Below are positions 34,141-42,929 of a stretch of 64,000 nucleotides of DNA, piece after piece (positions within the stretch are counted from its first letter, which is position 1; each line of letters opens with the position of its first letter). This DNA is from Oscillospiraceae bacterium. GTDB lineage: Bacteria; Bacillota; Clostridia; Oscillospirales; Oscillospiraceae. The translations under genes and the position numbers were made by a program. A model generated the notes under the pieces. The model was given only the letters and a program-made list of their open reading frames with translations. It did not search any database and was not told the DNA's origin. The stretch spans positions 248,001-312,000 of the forward strand of contig CADCKQ010000002.1 of NCBI GenBank assembly GCA_902802045.1, in the 5' to 3' direction.

Positions 34141-35283
34141 TTACAGTTTTTCCAAAAGATAATCTGTAAACTCCGTGCAGGAGGCTCCGTCTCTGTGACC
34201 GGTGATCACGACTTTCTTTTCTGTCTCACCGCAAATAAAGAGCGCTTCTTTAAGACGATCAGCCTTATCCGTATACCCGATATGCCTTAAAAGCATCTCA
34301 GCTGCTTTGAGAATGCTTGAGGGATTAGAGTATTCCCCTTCACCGGCTTCGATCTTACGCGGAGCAGAGCCGTGGATAGCCTCAAACATGGCATACCGGT
34401 CACCAATATTTGCAGAGCCCGCAGTTCCGACACCGCCCTGGATCTGGGCTGCCTCGTCTGTAACAATGTCTCCGTACAGGTTCGGCAGCAGAAAGACCTG
34501 AAATTTGGATCTTACGGCCGTGTTTACCAGGTTAGCTGCTGTTATATCCACATAATAATCCTCGACATGTATCTCAGGATAATCTTCGGCGACCTCATGA
34601 GCTATTCTGGAGAACATACCGTCCGTTTTTTTGAGGATGTTTGCTTTTGTAACTATACAAAGTTCCGTCTTTCCGTTTGACCTTGCATAGTCAAATGCAG
34701 CCTTTGATATTCGTCTTGTACCTGCATCTGTCGTAACTTTAAAATCAACGCTGAGCTTTTCAGGTATTTCTATACCTCTGCTCCCAAGAGCGTACTCCCC
34801 TTCAGTATTCTCACGGAAAAAGATCCAGTCAATATTTTCAGAGGGAACCGAGACCGGCCTTACATTAGCGTAAAGATCCAGTTCACGTCTTAATGTAACG
34901 TTTGCACTTTCCAAAGTCCCGCCTTTGGGTGTGGTTGTCGGGCCTTTAAGAAGAACATCGCATTTTTTGATTTCATCAAGCACATCATCAGGAACAGATC
35001 TGCCGAGCTTCAGGCGGTTTTCAAGTGTTAAGCCTTCTATGTCCTTTAAAATGATCTTTCCCTGTTCTGTTTCTTCTTTCAGAAGTGTTGAGAGAACTCT
35101 CTTTGCTTCTCTCACAATAATCGGACCTATCCCGTCTCCTCCGACGATTCCGACCGTTATCTTCGCTGCTTCAGAATAATCCTTTTTTTCAGCAGCCGTC
35201 TCCATTGTATCCTGTCTTGCAAGCTGCTCTCGCAACAATATCTCGAAGTATTCAACAGAAGCCTTGATCTCTTCTTCTCTCAT
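34141..35283 (-). CDS. Isocitrate dehydrogenase (IDH/IPMDH family, probably NAD type)
   Basis: Decarboxylating dehydrogenase of the isocitrate/isopropylmalate family. The core starts VGIVGGDGIGP after an about 40-residue Glu/Lys-rich extension. Substrate residues are in LRRELDLYANVRPV, catalytic Tyr in FRENTEGEYA, Lys in TKANILKKTDG, and metal Asp in YGDIVTDEAAQIQGG. HGSAPR (near 315) is the nucleotide loop. The context is Re-citrate synthase and aconitase, so isocitrate to 2-oxoglutarate fits better than isopropylmalate. The start overlaps the aconitase stop by 4 bp. The N-terminal extension is unusual; its role is unclear. Confidence 0.85.
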   Translation of the reverse strand: MREEEIKASVEYFEILLREQLARQDTMETAAEKKDYSEAAKITVGIVGGDGIGPIIVREAKRVLSTLLKEETEQGKIILKDIEGLTLENRLKLGRSVPDDVLDEIKKCDVLLKGPTTTPKGGTLESANVTLRRELDLYANVRPVSVPSENIDWIFFRENTEGEYALGSRGIEIPEKLSVDFKVTTDAGTRRISKAAFDYARSNGKTELCIVTKANILKKTDGMFSRIAHEVAEDYPEIHVEDYYVDITAANLVNTAVRSKFQVFLLPNLYGDIVTDEAAQIQGGVGTAGSANIGDRYAMFEAIHGSAPRKIEAGEGEYSNPSSILKAAEMLLRHIGYTDKADRLKEALFICGETEKKVVITGHRDGASCTEFTDYLLEKL

Positions 35284-37208
35284 TTGCTCTCCTCCCTGGT
35301 GAGGTTTAGCAGACCTCCGGCATATAAGATAGAGCGCTGGCGTTCAGACATCTCACAAAGCAAAGTGATCTCTTTACCGTTAAGCTCCATTATCATTCTT
35401 CCGCTCTCCAGACCGTTTTTAATATCTGTAATTACCGGATTGTCCCCTTCATTTATCAGATCGTAATCCGAAGCGTCTTCAAACACGAGAGGAAGTATCC
35501 CTGCATTTATAAGATTTGCTCTGTGGATCCTGGCAAAGCTTTTTGCAATCACAGCCCTGACTCCCAGGTAGAGCGGTACAAGAGCTGCATGTTCTCGCGA
35601 AGAACCCTGTCCGTAATTTACTCCACCGATAATAATGCTCTTGCCAAGCTCTCTTGCCCTTTCCGGGAAAGCCGGATCACATACAGAAAAGCAAAAATCT
35701 GACATTTTGGGTATATTTGATCTGAAAGGCAATATTTTAGAACCGGCGGGCATTATATGGTCTGTAGTAATATTATCTCCTACCTTCAGAGCGACAGGCA
35801 GCGAAAGTGTATCCGGAAGCCTCTCACCGACAGGTACCGATTTAATGTTCGGGCCTTTGATCACTGCAATATTCTTTGCTTCTTCCGGTAAAGCCGGCTC
35901 GAGTATTGCACTGTCATCTGTCTTAAAGCTCTTGGGAACAGAAACGTTTATACTGTTTATGCCAAGAGTTCTCGGATCCGTTATCACACCTGTAAGTGCC
36001 GAAGCACATGCAGTCTCCGGAGAAACCAGATATACCTTTGCATCTCTGGTCCCGCTTCTTCCTTCAAAATTCCTGTTGAACGACCTTAAACTGATTCCGC
36101 CTGAATTCGGTGAAAAACCCATCCCTATACAGGGGCCGCATCCGCACTCAAGAAGTCTTGCACCGGATGAAAGAATATCGCTGAGCGCCCCGCAATCAGA
36201 GAGCATGGAAAGCACCTGCTTCGAACCGCAGGAAACGGACATGCTGACACTGTCAGAGATCTTTCTGCCTTTCAACATATTGGCGCATTTAAGCATATCG
36301 CTCAAAGAAGAATTCGTACATGACCCGATGCATACCTGGTCAATTTTAATACCGGACACTTCACTTACCTTAACCACATTATCAGGCTGGTGCGGGCAAG
36401 CGATCATAGGTTCCAGTTCAGACAGATCAATTGTTATCATTTCAGAGTATCTTGCATCATCATCCGCCTCACAGCGCACGAAGTCTTTCTCTCTGCCCTG
36501 AGCTTTCAAAAATTCAAGAGTATTATCATCAGATGGAAATACAGATGTAGTAGCTCCGGTCTCTGTTCCCATGTTTGTAATTGTCGCGCGCTCAGGTACA
36601 GAAAGTGTTTTGATTCCTTCTCCGCCCCACTCCATTATTTTCCCGACGCCGCCTTTCACGCTTATGCGTCTTAAAAGCTCGAGGCTCACATCTTTTGCTG
36701 TCACAAATGGCCGGAGCTTCCCTGTCAGTTCCACTCTCACTATCTCGGGCATATTGATGTAATAAGCTCCTCCGCCCATAGCAACGGCAACATCGAGTCC
36801 GCCGGCTCCGAATGCCAGCATTCCGAGTCCGCCGGCTGTAGGAGTATGGCTGTCTGATCCGATAAGAGTCTTTCCGGGTACTGCCATGCGTTCAAGATGC
36901 ACCTGATGACAGATTCCGTTTCCCGGACGCGAAAACCAGATCCCGTGTTTTTTTGCTACAGTCTGAATATATCTGTGATCATCGGCGTTCTCAAACCCTG
37001 ACTGCAGCATATTGTGATCGATGTAGGCGACAGATTTTTCTGTTCTGACCCTGTCTATCCCCATCGCTTCGAACTGCAGATATGCCATAGTACCGGTAGC
37101 ATCCTGGGTAAGTGTCTGGTCTATATGAAGTGCAATTTCCGAGCCTTTATTTAACGTTCCGGAAATGAGATGACTGTATATTATTTTTTCAGCAACTCCA
37201 AGTCCCAT
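35280..37208 (-). CDS. Aconitate hydratase
   Basis: Iron-sulfur enzyme converting citrate to isocitrate. The 642-residue length and start (EKIIYSHLISG) fit the shorter clostridial aconitase type. Motifs: DQTLTQDATGTMA, IGSDSHTPTAGGLG, cluster Cys in CIGSCTNSS and in CGCGPCIGMG, and the substrate loop NRNFEGRSG. The swivel domain has SREHAALVP. It lies between a GntR-type regulator gene (1 bp gap) and isocitrate dehydrogenase. Confidence 0.92.
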   Translation of the reverse strand: MGLGVAEKIIYSHLISGTLNKGSEIALHIDQTLTQDATGTMAYLQFEAMGIDRVRTEKSVAYIDHNMLQSGFENADDHRYIQTVAKKHGIWFSRPGNGICHQVHLERMAVPGKTLIGSDSHTPTAGGLGMLAFGAGGLDVAVAMGGGAYYINMPEIVRVELTGKLRPFVTAKDVSLELLRRISVKGGVGKIMEWGGEGIKTLSVPERATITNMGTETGATTSVFPSDDNTLEFLKAQGREKDFVRCEADDDARYSEMITIDLSELEPMIACPHQPDNVVKVSEVSGIKIDQVCIGSCTNSSLSDMLKCANMLKGRKISDSVSMSVSCGSKQVLSMLSDCGALSDILSSGARLLECGCGPCIGMGFSPNSGGISLRSFNRNFEGRSGTRDAKVYLVSPETACASALTGVITDPRTLGINSINVSVPKSFKTDDSAILEPALPEEAKNIAVIKGPNIKSVPVGERLPDTLSLPVALKVGDNITTDHIMPAGSKILPFRSNIPKMSDFCFSVCDPAFPERARELGKSIIIGGVNYGQGSSREHAALVPLYLGVRAVIAKSFARIHRANLINAGILPLVFEDASDYDLINEGDNPVITDIKNGLESGRMIMELNGKEITLLCEMSERQRSILYAGGLLNLTREESK

Positions 37209-37209
37209 C

Positions 37210-37863
37210 TCAATCCTCCAGACTGTTCATTCTCCCACGGGCATTTCTGACGTGTGTCATAACGGTCTTCTCAGCCTTATCCGTATCATGGTCCGATAAT
37301 GCCTTGTATATCTCCTCATGCTCGGCATACGACTGCAAAGCTCTGCTTTTCTTGGAAACGGAAGCTTTTCGGAATTTTGTCATCTTCTTGTGAAGAGACC
37401 TTAATGTTTCAAAATAGGCTTTGCTTCCGGAAGCTTTGTAAAGAAGTTCATGAAATTCCGAATCCAGGTTTTTGATCTGTATGGAATTGCTCTCCCCTTC
37501 TTTTTCAACATAGAACCTCTGAAGGTCAAGCACCTCGCGCATTTTTTCAAGCTCTTCCTTACTGATACGTGCAGCTGCCCTTCTGGCTGATTCCGGTTCT
37601 ATGGAGAGCCGGATATCATACATGTCCTGCATGTCTTCATAAGAAATACCTATAACCGTTATATTCCTGCCGGACTCTTCAACCAGCTGCTCCTGCTCGA
37701 GTCTCCCCAGAGCTTCTCTGACCGGAGTCCTGCTGACACCAAGTTCTTTGGCCAGACCCGCCTCATTGACAATGTCCCCTCTTCTATACTTACCGGAAAG
37801 AATGTCCGCTTCGAGCTGGTCGAAGATCTGATCAGCCAGCGATATATTTCTGTGTTCTATCAT
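37210..37863 (-). CDS. GntR-family transcriptional regulator (FCD/FadR subfamily)
   Basis: A 217-residue regulator. The N-terminal winged helix (about 10-75) has KELGVSRTPVREALGRLEQEQLV. The C-terminal all-helical FCD ligand-binding domain (about 85-210) shows DIRLSIEPESARRAA and HxxFH-like EFHELLYKASGS, the latter with metal-ligand His residues. I start at ATG 37863, 4 bp after the Re-citrate synthase gene; an upstream in-frame start would add 32 residues from inside that gene. Being inside a TCA-branch operon, it probably senses citrate, 2-oxoglutarate or a related acid and controls this operon. Confidence 0.9.
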   Translation of the reverse strand: MIEHRNISLADQIFDQLEADILSGKYRRGDIVNEAGLAKELGVSRTPVREALGRLEQEQLVEESGRNITVIGISYEDMQDMYDIRLSIEPESARRAAARISKEELEKMREVLDLQRFYVEKEGESNSIQIKNLDSEFHELLYKASGSKAYFETLRSLHKKMTKFRKASVSKKSRALQSYAEHEEIYKALSDHDTDKAEKTVMTHVRNARGRMNSLED

Positions 37864-37867
37864 TTTA

Positions 37868-39247
37868 TCAGCCTTTCTTTTTAAGTATTCCGCCTGAAAG
37901 CTCTTCTGCTTTGCTCTCCAGCTCATTCTGTGACAGTGCTGTTGTACGCCCGTCTTCATACTGACTGTCTACCCAGGCTTTCATCTCTTCGACAAGTTTG
38001 CTGTGTTTGCTGAGTTCCTTATCACCCTTTAATCCGTAGTTTTTATTAAGCCAATAAGCTATCCCGGCAAGGCCTGAGTTCTTGCTTACCGCAACATTGG
38101 CCGGGCGGTTAAGGATTTTCTCAGTGTTGAAAATGTTGTATATCTCCTCATCCTTCAGGAGGCCGTCTGCATGAATACCCGCTCTTGTCACATTAAAGCT
38201 TCTGCCCACAAAAGGCGTCATAGGAGGAATATTGTATCCGATCTCGTTTTTAAAGTATTCCGCGATCTCTGTTATAACTGTCGGATCCATTCCGTCCAGA
38301 GATCCTCTTAATGATGCATATTCAAATACCATTGCCTCAAGAGGTACATTGCCTGTACGCTCACCAATGCCCAGAAGCGAGCAGTTAACTCCGCTTGCTC
38401 CGTAGAGCCAAGCAGTAGCGGCATTTGCTACAGCCTTATAGAAGTCATTGTGCCCATGCCACTCAAGGTTTTCGCTCTTCACTCCGGAATAGTGCTGCAG
38501 CCCGTATACGATTCCTGCAACACTCCTCGGCAGTGCAACCTCTGTATACGGAACACCGTAGCCCATCGTATCGCAGGCCCGGATCCTCACAGGAATTCCG
38601 GCATCATCGGAAAGCTTCATCAGTTCATTGACAAAAGGAACAACAAAGCCGTAGAAATCCGCTCTTGTAATATCTTCAAGATGACATCTCGGCATAACTC
38701 CAGCCTCAAAAGCGTCTCTGACAGTATCAAGATAATGCTCCATAGCTTCTCTTCTCGTCATCTTGAGTTTTTTGAAAATATGGTAGTCGCTGCAGGAAAC
38801 AAGTATGCCTGTCTCACGTATACCGAGATCTTTAACGGCCTTGAAATCTTCTTTACTCGCGCGGATCCATGTAGTTATCTCGGGAAAACGCAGGCCCAGA
38901 TCCATACATTTTTGTATAGCTTCCCTGTCTCTTTTCGAATAGATGAAAAATTCTGTCTGCCTTATAAGACCATACGGGCCTCCGAGTTTGGAAAGCAGCT
39001 TGAACAGATCCGTGATCTGATCCGGTGTATAGGGGTTAACAGACTGCATCCCGTCGCGGAAAGATGTATCTGTTATCCAGATGTCCTCCGGCATGGACAT
39101 AGGCACTCTTCTGTGGTTGAAAGCGACCTTAGGTATCTCATCATAATCATATACTTCCCTGTAGAGTACAGGTTCTTTGACATCCTGCAATGAATAGCGG
39201 TAGTTGTTTTCCTCCAGAAGATTGCTCTTTGGTGAAAGTTCAAGCAT
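37868..39247 (-). CDS. Re-citrate synthase (homocitrate/isopropylmalate synthase family)
   Basis: Condenses acetyl-CoA and oxaloacetate to citrate by the Re-face route found in strict anaerobes such as Clostridium kluyveri. The TIM barrel begins at ITDTSFRDGMQSVNPY (metal Asp and catalytic Arg), with the metal His pair in WHGHNDFY. The C-terminal part lacks the long leucine-regulatory domain of LeuA. 459 residues matches known Re-citrate synthases (about 455). The operon with aconitase and isocitrate dehydrogenase supports citrate rather than isopropylmalate. GGAGG lies 7 nt before ATG 39247. Confidence 0.88.
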   Translation of the reverse strand: MLELSPKSNLLEENNYRYSLQDVKEPVLYREVYDYDEIPKVAFNHRRVPMSMPEDIWITDTSFRDGMQSVNPYTPDQITDLFKLLSKLGGPYGLIRQTEFFIYSKRDREAIQKCMDLGLRFPEITTWIRASKEDFKAVKDLGIRETGILVSCSDYHIFKKLKMTRREAMEHYLDTVRDAFEAGVMPRCHLEDITRADFYGFVVPFVNELMKLSDDAGIPVRIRACDTMGYGVPYTEVALPRSVAGIVYGLQHYSGVKSENLEWHGHNDFYKAVANAATAWLYGASGVNCSLLGIGERTGNVPLEAMVFEYASLRGSLDGMDPTVITEIAEYFKNEIGYNIPPMTPFVGRSFNVTRAGIHADGLLKDEEIYNIFNTEKILNRPANVAVSKNSGLAGIAYWLNKNYGLKGDKELSKHSKLVEEMKAWVDSQYEDGRTTALSQNELESKAEELSGGILKKKG

Positions 39248-39264
39248 TTTATCTCCTCCAATGC

Positions 39265-39313
39265 AAAAAATATTGCAGTATTATTGTATTAATGTATACA
39301 AGAATACTGCAAT
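39265..39313 (-). promoter_or_regulatory. 42-bp palindrome: terminator and probable operator
   Basis: A near-perfect inverted repeat spans 39272-39313: outer arms ATTGCAGTATT / AATACTGCAAT, inner arms TTGTAT / ATACAA, one mismatch, 6-nt loop. On the minus strand a T6 run follows one base after it, so transcripts coming from asnA would form a full terminator. The -10 element of the next operon (39306-39301) lies inside. Transcripts that start there, at about 39294, lack the 5' arm and escape termination. The inner TTGTATACAT block resembles sites of FCD-type GntR regulators, one of which is encoded in the operon. Confidence 0.65.
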
Positions 39314-39329
39314 GCTATTATTTTGTAAA
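39301..39329 (-). promoter_or_regulatory. Promoter of the Re-citrate synthase operon
   Basis: TTTACA (39329-39324), 17-bp spacer, TATTCT (39306-39301), about 50 bp before the Re-citrate synthase ATG. The -35 begins 7 bp after the asnA stop codon. Confidence 0.7.
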
Positions 39330-39336
39330 GTGTTTT

Positions 39337-40350
39337 TTAAAGAAGAATTACTCCTGCCTTCTTGCAGATCTCTATTGTATCCTCGTCCCAGACAGAAGCC
39401 TGTACTTCGCCGATATGAGCTTTGCCGAGAAGAAGCATTGATAGTCTGCTCTGACCTATTCCTCCTCCTATTGTCAGCGGAAGCTCACCGTTCAAAAGAG
39501 CTTTGTGATAAGGAAGCGCTCTTCTGTCATCACAGTTTGCCGCTTTAAGCTGCCTGTCCATAGACTCCGGAGATACTCTAATTCCCATAGAGGACAATTC
39601 AATGGAGCAATCAAGGACATCATCCCAGAACAGTATGTCTCCGTTGAGCTCCCAATCGTCATAGTCCGGAGCACGCCCGTCATGGGGCTTTCCTGATTTC
39701 AAAGGAGCTCCGATACCGATTATGAATACCGTTTTGTGTTCCTTGGTATATCTGTTTTCTCTCTGCTTCGGAGTGAGATCCGGATACATATCTTCCAGAT
39801 CCTGAGAGCTTATGAAAGAAACATTTCTTGAGAGCTTTCCAAGATGCTGAAGCTGCGGATATATGGCCTGCATCGTGTCCTGTGTGTCACAAATAGCCTG
39901 AACTATATCCAGCACAGTGGCCTTGAGATAATCTATATTCCTGTTTTCAGAAAGGATAACTTTTTCCCAATCCCACTGGTCGACGTATACGGAGTGCAGG
40001 TTGTCGAGCTCGTCCTCATCACGCCTTATCGCGTCCATATCAGCAACTATTCCTTTACCGGGATAGAAACCGTATCGTTTCAGGGCCATCCTCTTCCATT
40101 TGGCAAGAGACTGTACGACTTCGCCTTTTGTATCCGATCTGAGGATATCGAATGAGACCGGACGCTCATATCCGTTCAGATTATCGTTGAGGCCGGAATT
40201 TTCGGCTACAAAAAGAGGTGCCGAGACCCTGCTTAAATTCAAAAGCGCTCCGAGTCTGTCTTCAAAGAGACGTTTTAAAAGTGAGATGGCCTTTTGTGTA
40301 TCATAAATATTTAAAAGAGATACATAACCTTCGGGGATAAATGTCTTCAT
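39337..40350 (-). CDS. asnA: Aspartate-ammonia ligase (asparagine synthetase A)
   Basis: Ammonia-dependent asparagine synthetase related to class II aminoacyl-tRNA synthetases. Features: VSAPLFVAENSGLNDNLNG near 43-61, RDEDELDNLHSVYVDQWDWEK near 120-140, and GGGIGQSRLSMLLL near the C-terminus. 337 residues is normal. It follows the DUF4364 gene by 4 bp at the end of the prfC-to-asnA run. Confidence 0.96.
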   Translation of the reverse strand: MKTFIPEGYVSLLNIYDTQKAISLLKRLFEDRLGALLNLSRVSAPLFVAENSGLNDNLNGYERPVSFDILRSDTKGEVVQSLAKWKRMALKRYGFYPGKGIVADMDAIRRDEDELDNLHSVYVDQWDWEKVILSENRNIDYLKATVLDIVQAICDTQDTMQAIYPQLQHLGKLSRNVSFISSQDLEDMYPDLTPKQRENRYTKEHKTVFIIGIGAPLKSGKPHDGRAPDYDDWELNGDILFWDDVLDCSIELSSMGIRVSPESMDRQLKAANCDDRRALPYHKALLNGELPLTIGGGIGQSRLSMLLLGKAHIGEVQASVWDEDTIEICKKAGVILL

Positions 40351-40354
40351 ACAA

Positions 40355-40882
40355 TCACTCTCCCGTAAACATGGCGACTATCTTGTTATAATACGCCTCA
40401 GCATTTTTTCTGAACTTCTTCTGGAAATCTTTTGCCTGCTCCTCACCGGAACACATGAATTTAAGATTCAGTATCTCACCCACACCGTCGGAGAGAAGGA
40501 ATTTGACACTGTATACTCCATCTTCTTCCGAATATGAAGTTCTGATCATCTGTTCGCGCTTGATCTTTTCATTAACGGGTCCGACGGAGCGGTTGACCTT
40601 CTGCCTTACGCTGAACGGCAATGAAGAACCCACCTGATCTATATCATCAGCGCCCTTTGGAGTTATCATATAACGGCCGTTGTCTTCGTCATATGCAATA
40701 AGTCCGGTTTCTGTAAGCTCAGACAGGCAGTCGGAGTAGTCAAAATAACCGACGCCTCCGTCCACTCTGCATATCTCGAAAATAGTGGAGATATCCACCC
40801 CTCCGGACAGTCTTCTGAGTATATACAGGATCAGAAGCTTGATATCAAGTTTTTCACGGATAAAGCCGTATTCTTCGTCCAT
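40355..40882 (-). CDS. DUF4364 winged-helix-like protein
   Basis: A 175-residue protein of the DUF4364 family, frequent in Clostridia. Residues 10-85 look like a winged helix (LLILYILRRLSGGVDISTI, then LTETGLIAYDEDNGRYMITPKG), and the rest is a mixed domain ending in a helical EEQAKDFQKKFRKNAEAYYNKI. Probably DNA-binding; targets unknown. It is packed between asnA and the hexapeptide protein with 2-4 bp gaps. Confidence 0.82.
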   Translation of the reverse strand: MDEEYGFIREKLDIKLLILYILRRLSGGVDISTIFEICRVDGGVGYFDYSDCLSELTETGLIAYDEDNGRYMITPKGADDIDQVGSSLPFSVRQKVNRSVGPVNEKIKREQMIRTSYSEEDGVYSVKFLLSDGVGEILNLKFMCSGEEQAKDFQKKFRKNAEAYYNKIVAMFTGE

Positions 40883-40884
40883 TC

Positions 40885-41553
40885 TCAGACCTCCGGAAAC
40901 TTGCTGACAATATTGTCCTTATCCTTATAGATACTGTTTTCAGGAATAACGCCCCTGACACATGAAGTAGGATAGATATTTGTATGTCTCCCGATGACTG
41001 TTCCGGGATTCAGAACACTGTTGCAGCCTACTTCCACATAGTCTCCCAATATCGCGCCGACCTTTTTCCTCTGTGTTTCGACAGGATTTCCCGGCTCCTT
41101 GATAACTACCAGGGACTTGTCGCTTTTAACATTTGAAGTAATGGAACCTGCGCCCATGTGGGACTTATATCCCAATATCGAATCTCCGACGTAATTATAG
41201 TGCGGGACCTGGACATTGTCGAAAAGAACAACATTTTTAAGCTCAGTGGAATTTCCGACAACAGCATTCTTTCCGACTATTGCGCTTCCTCTGATAAAAG
41301 CACACTGCCTTATTTCAGCACCGTGATCAACGATAAGCGGAGCTCCAAGATACGCTGATGGAAAGATTTTTGCGTCTTTTGCGATCCAGACACCTTCCGA
41401 AGGATTATCAAACTCATCCCTGCTGAGAGTCGGGCCGAGCATCAATATGAAATCCTTAATATCTGCAAGTGCTTCCCAGGGATATGTTTTACCTGAAAAA
41501 AGCTCTCTTGCGATCGTATGCTCGAGGTCAAGAAGATCTATGATTTCTGTCAT
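40885..41553 (-). CDS. Hexapeptide-repeat (left-handed beta-helix) protein, GlmU C-domain-like
   Basis: A 222-residue acyltransferase-like protein. After an about 55-residue start, the sequence is hexapeptide repeats (AKDAKIFPSAYLGAPLIVDHG, then GAEIRQCAFIRG and VGKNAVVGNSTEL). It also has HYNYVGDSILG and GAGSITSN, which resemble the acetyltransferase half of GlmU. It directly precedes no uridylyltransferase domain but adjoins glmM with no gap, so an amino-sugar role is likely. Whether it acetylates glucosamine-1-phosphate is not shown; full-length GlmU may exist elsewhere. Confidence 0.8.
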   Translation of the reverse strand: MTEIIDLLDLEHTIARELFSGKTYPWEALADIKDFILMLGPTLSRDEFDNPSEGVWIAKDAKIFPSAYLGAPLIVDHGAEIRQCAFIRGSAIVGKNAVVGNSTELKNVVLFDNVQVPHYNYVGDSILGYKSHMGAGSITSNVKSDKSLVVIKEPGNPVETQRKKVGAILGDYVEVGCNSVLNPGTVIGRHTNIYPTSCVRGVIPENSIYKDKDNIVSKFPEV

Positions 41554-42915
41554 TTATTTCACCTTTATCAGCTTTCCGGCCTTATTCATGGCCTCTATGA
41601 TGTAATCAACTGCGTATGCACAATCGCCGGCATCTATAGCTTCAGACATAACCCTTAATACGGGTTCCGTTCCGCTTTTTCTCAAAAGAACTCTGCCGTT
41701 TGCTCCGAGCTTCTCCTCCATGTCGGAGACTGCCTTAATTACGAGAGGCGAATTCATGGTCTCATCCTTATCCGTTACGATAACATTCTTAAGCACCTGC
41801 GGATACATCTTCATACCTTCAGCGAGCATCGACAAAGGCATTTTCTTATCGAGCATGGTCATCATAACCATGAGAGATGTAAGTATTCCGTCTCCGGTAG
41901 TGGCATACTTGCCGAAAATAATATGCCCCGACTGTTCCCCTCCGAGAACAAATCCGTTTGTCATCATATTCTCTGCAACGTATTTATCGCCTACAGGCGT
42001 CTTTTCAGTTCGAATATCCAGAGCATCAAGCGCTTTATACAGACCCATATTAGACATGACGGTCGTTACTACGGTATTGCCGTCGAGAAGTCCCTCTTCT
42101 TTTAGATATTTGCCGCAGATATACATTATGTGGTCACCGTTGACTACGTTTCCGTTCTCATCTACTGCAAGACATCTGTCGGCATCCCCGTCATATGCGA
42201 AACCGACATTAAGACCGTTATCGAGAACAAACTTTCTCAGTCCGTCTATATGCGTGGAGCCGCAATTCTCGTTGATATTAACGCCATCGGGAGTATTGTT
42301 TGTAACATAAACCTTGGCTCCCAAGGCCTCATATACCGCTCTGGCAATATTCCAGGAAGCTCCGTTTGCACAGTCAAGTCCGACCTTCATTCCGTTGAAA
42401 GCCCTTGTCGGAACTGTCATAAGATATCCGATATAGCGGTTTCTGCCTCCGGCATAGTCTATGACATTTCCCATCTTCTCACGCTCTGCAAGCGGGATCT
42501 CTTCAGACTCTCCGTCCATATACGCTTCGATCTTTTCCTCGATATCAGCTTCGATCTTCTGGCCGTTTGCCCTCATTATCTTTATTCCGTTGTCATAGAA
42601 CGGATTATGGCTGGCGGAGATCATTATTCCGCAGTCAAAACCGCCGGTACGGCAACAGTAAGAAACGGAGGGTGTCGTTGTAACGTGCAGAAGATAGGCA
42701 TCAGCTCCGGAGGAAGTCAGTCCTGCAGAAAGAGCATACTCAAGAGTATACGAACTTCTTCGCGTATCCTTGCCTATTATGATCCTTGCGCGCCCGTCTT
42801 CATGATTCTGTCCGTAGTACCAGCCGAGATATCTTCCGACCTGAAATGCCCTTGACGCTGTCAGTTCTTTATTGGCCTCGCCTCTGAAACCGTCAGTTCC
42901 AAAATATTTTCCCAT
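41554..42915 (-). CDS. glmM: Phosphoglucosamine mutase GlmM
   Basis: Interconverts glucosamine-6- and -1-phosphate for peptidoglycan precursors. Active-site Ser102 is in ISASHNPFYDNGIK, metal loop DGDADR near 243, sugar loop GGEQSGH and phosphate loop RKSGTEPVLRV. 453 residues is normal. In most Firmicutes it follows cdaA-cdaR; here it stands with a hexapeptide acyltransferase-like gene and nrdR, 26 kb away from cdaAR. Confidence 0.95.
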   Translation of the reverse strand: MGKYFGTDGFRGEANKELTASRAFQVGRYLGWYYGQNHEDGRARIIIGKDTRRSSYTLEYALSAGLTSSGADAYLLHVTTTPSVSYCCRTGGFDCGIMISASHNPFYDNGIKIMRANGQKIEADIEEKIEAYMDGESEEIPLAEREKMGNVIDYAGGRNRYIGYLMTVPTRAFNGMKVGLDCANGASWNIARAVYEALGAKVYVTNNTPDGVNINENCGSTHIDGLRKFVLDNGLNVGFAYDGDADRCLAVDENGNVVNGDHIMYICGKYLKEEGLLDGNTVVTTVMSNMGLYKALDALDIRTEKTPVGDKYVAENMMTNGFVLGGEQSGHIIFGKYATTGDGILTSLMVMMTMLDKKMPLSMLAEGMKMYPQVLKNVIVTDKDETMNSPLVIKAVSDMEEKLGANGRVLLRKSGTEPVLRVMSEAIDAGDCAYAVDYIIEAMNKAGKLIKVK

Positions 42916-42929
42916 ACATTTCCTCTCTT

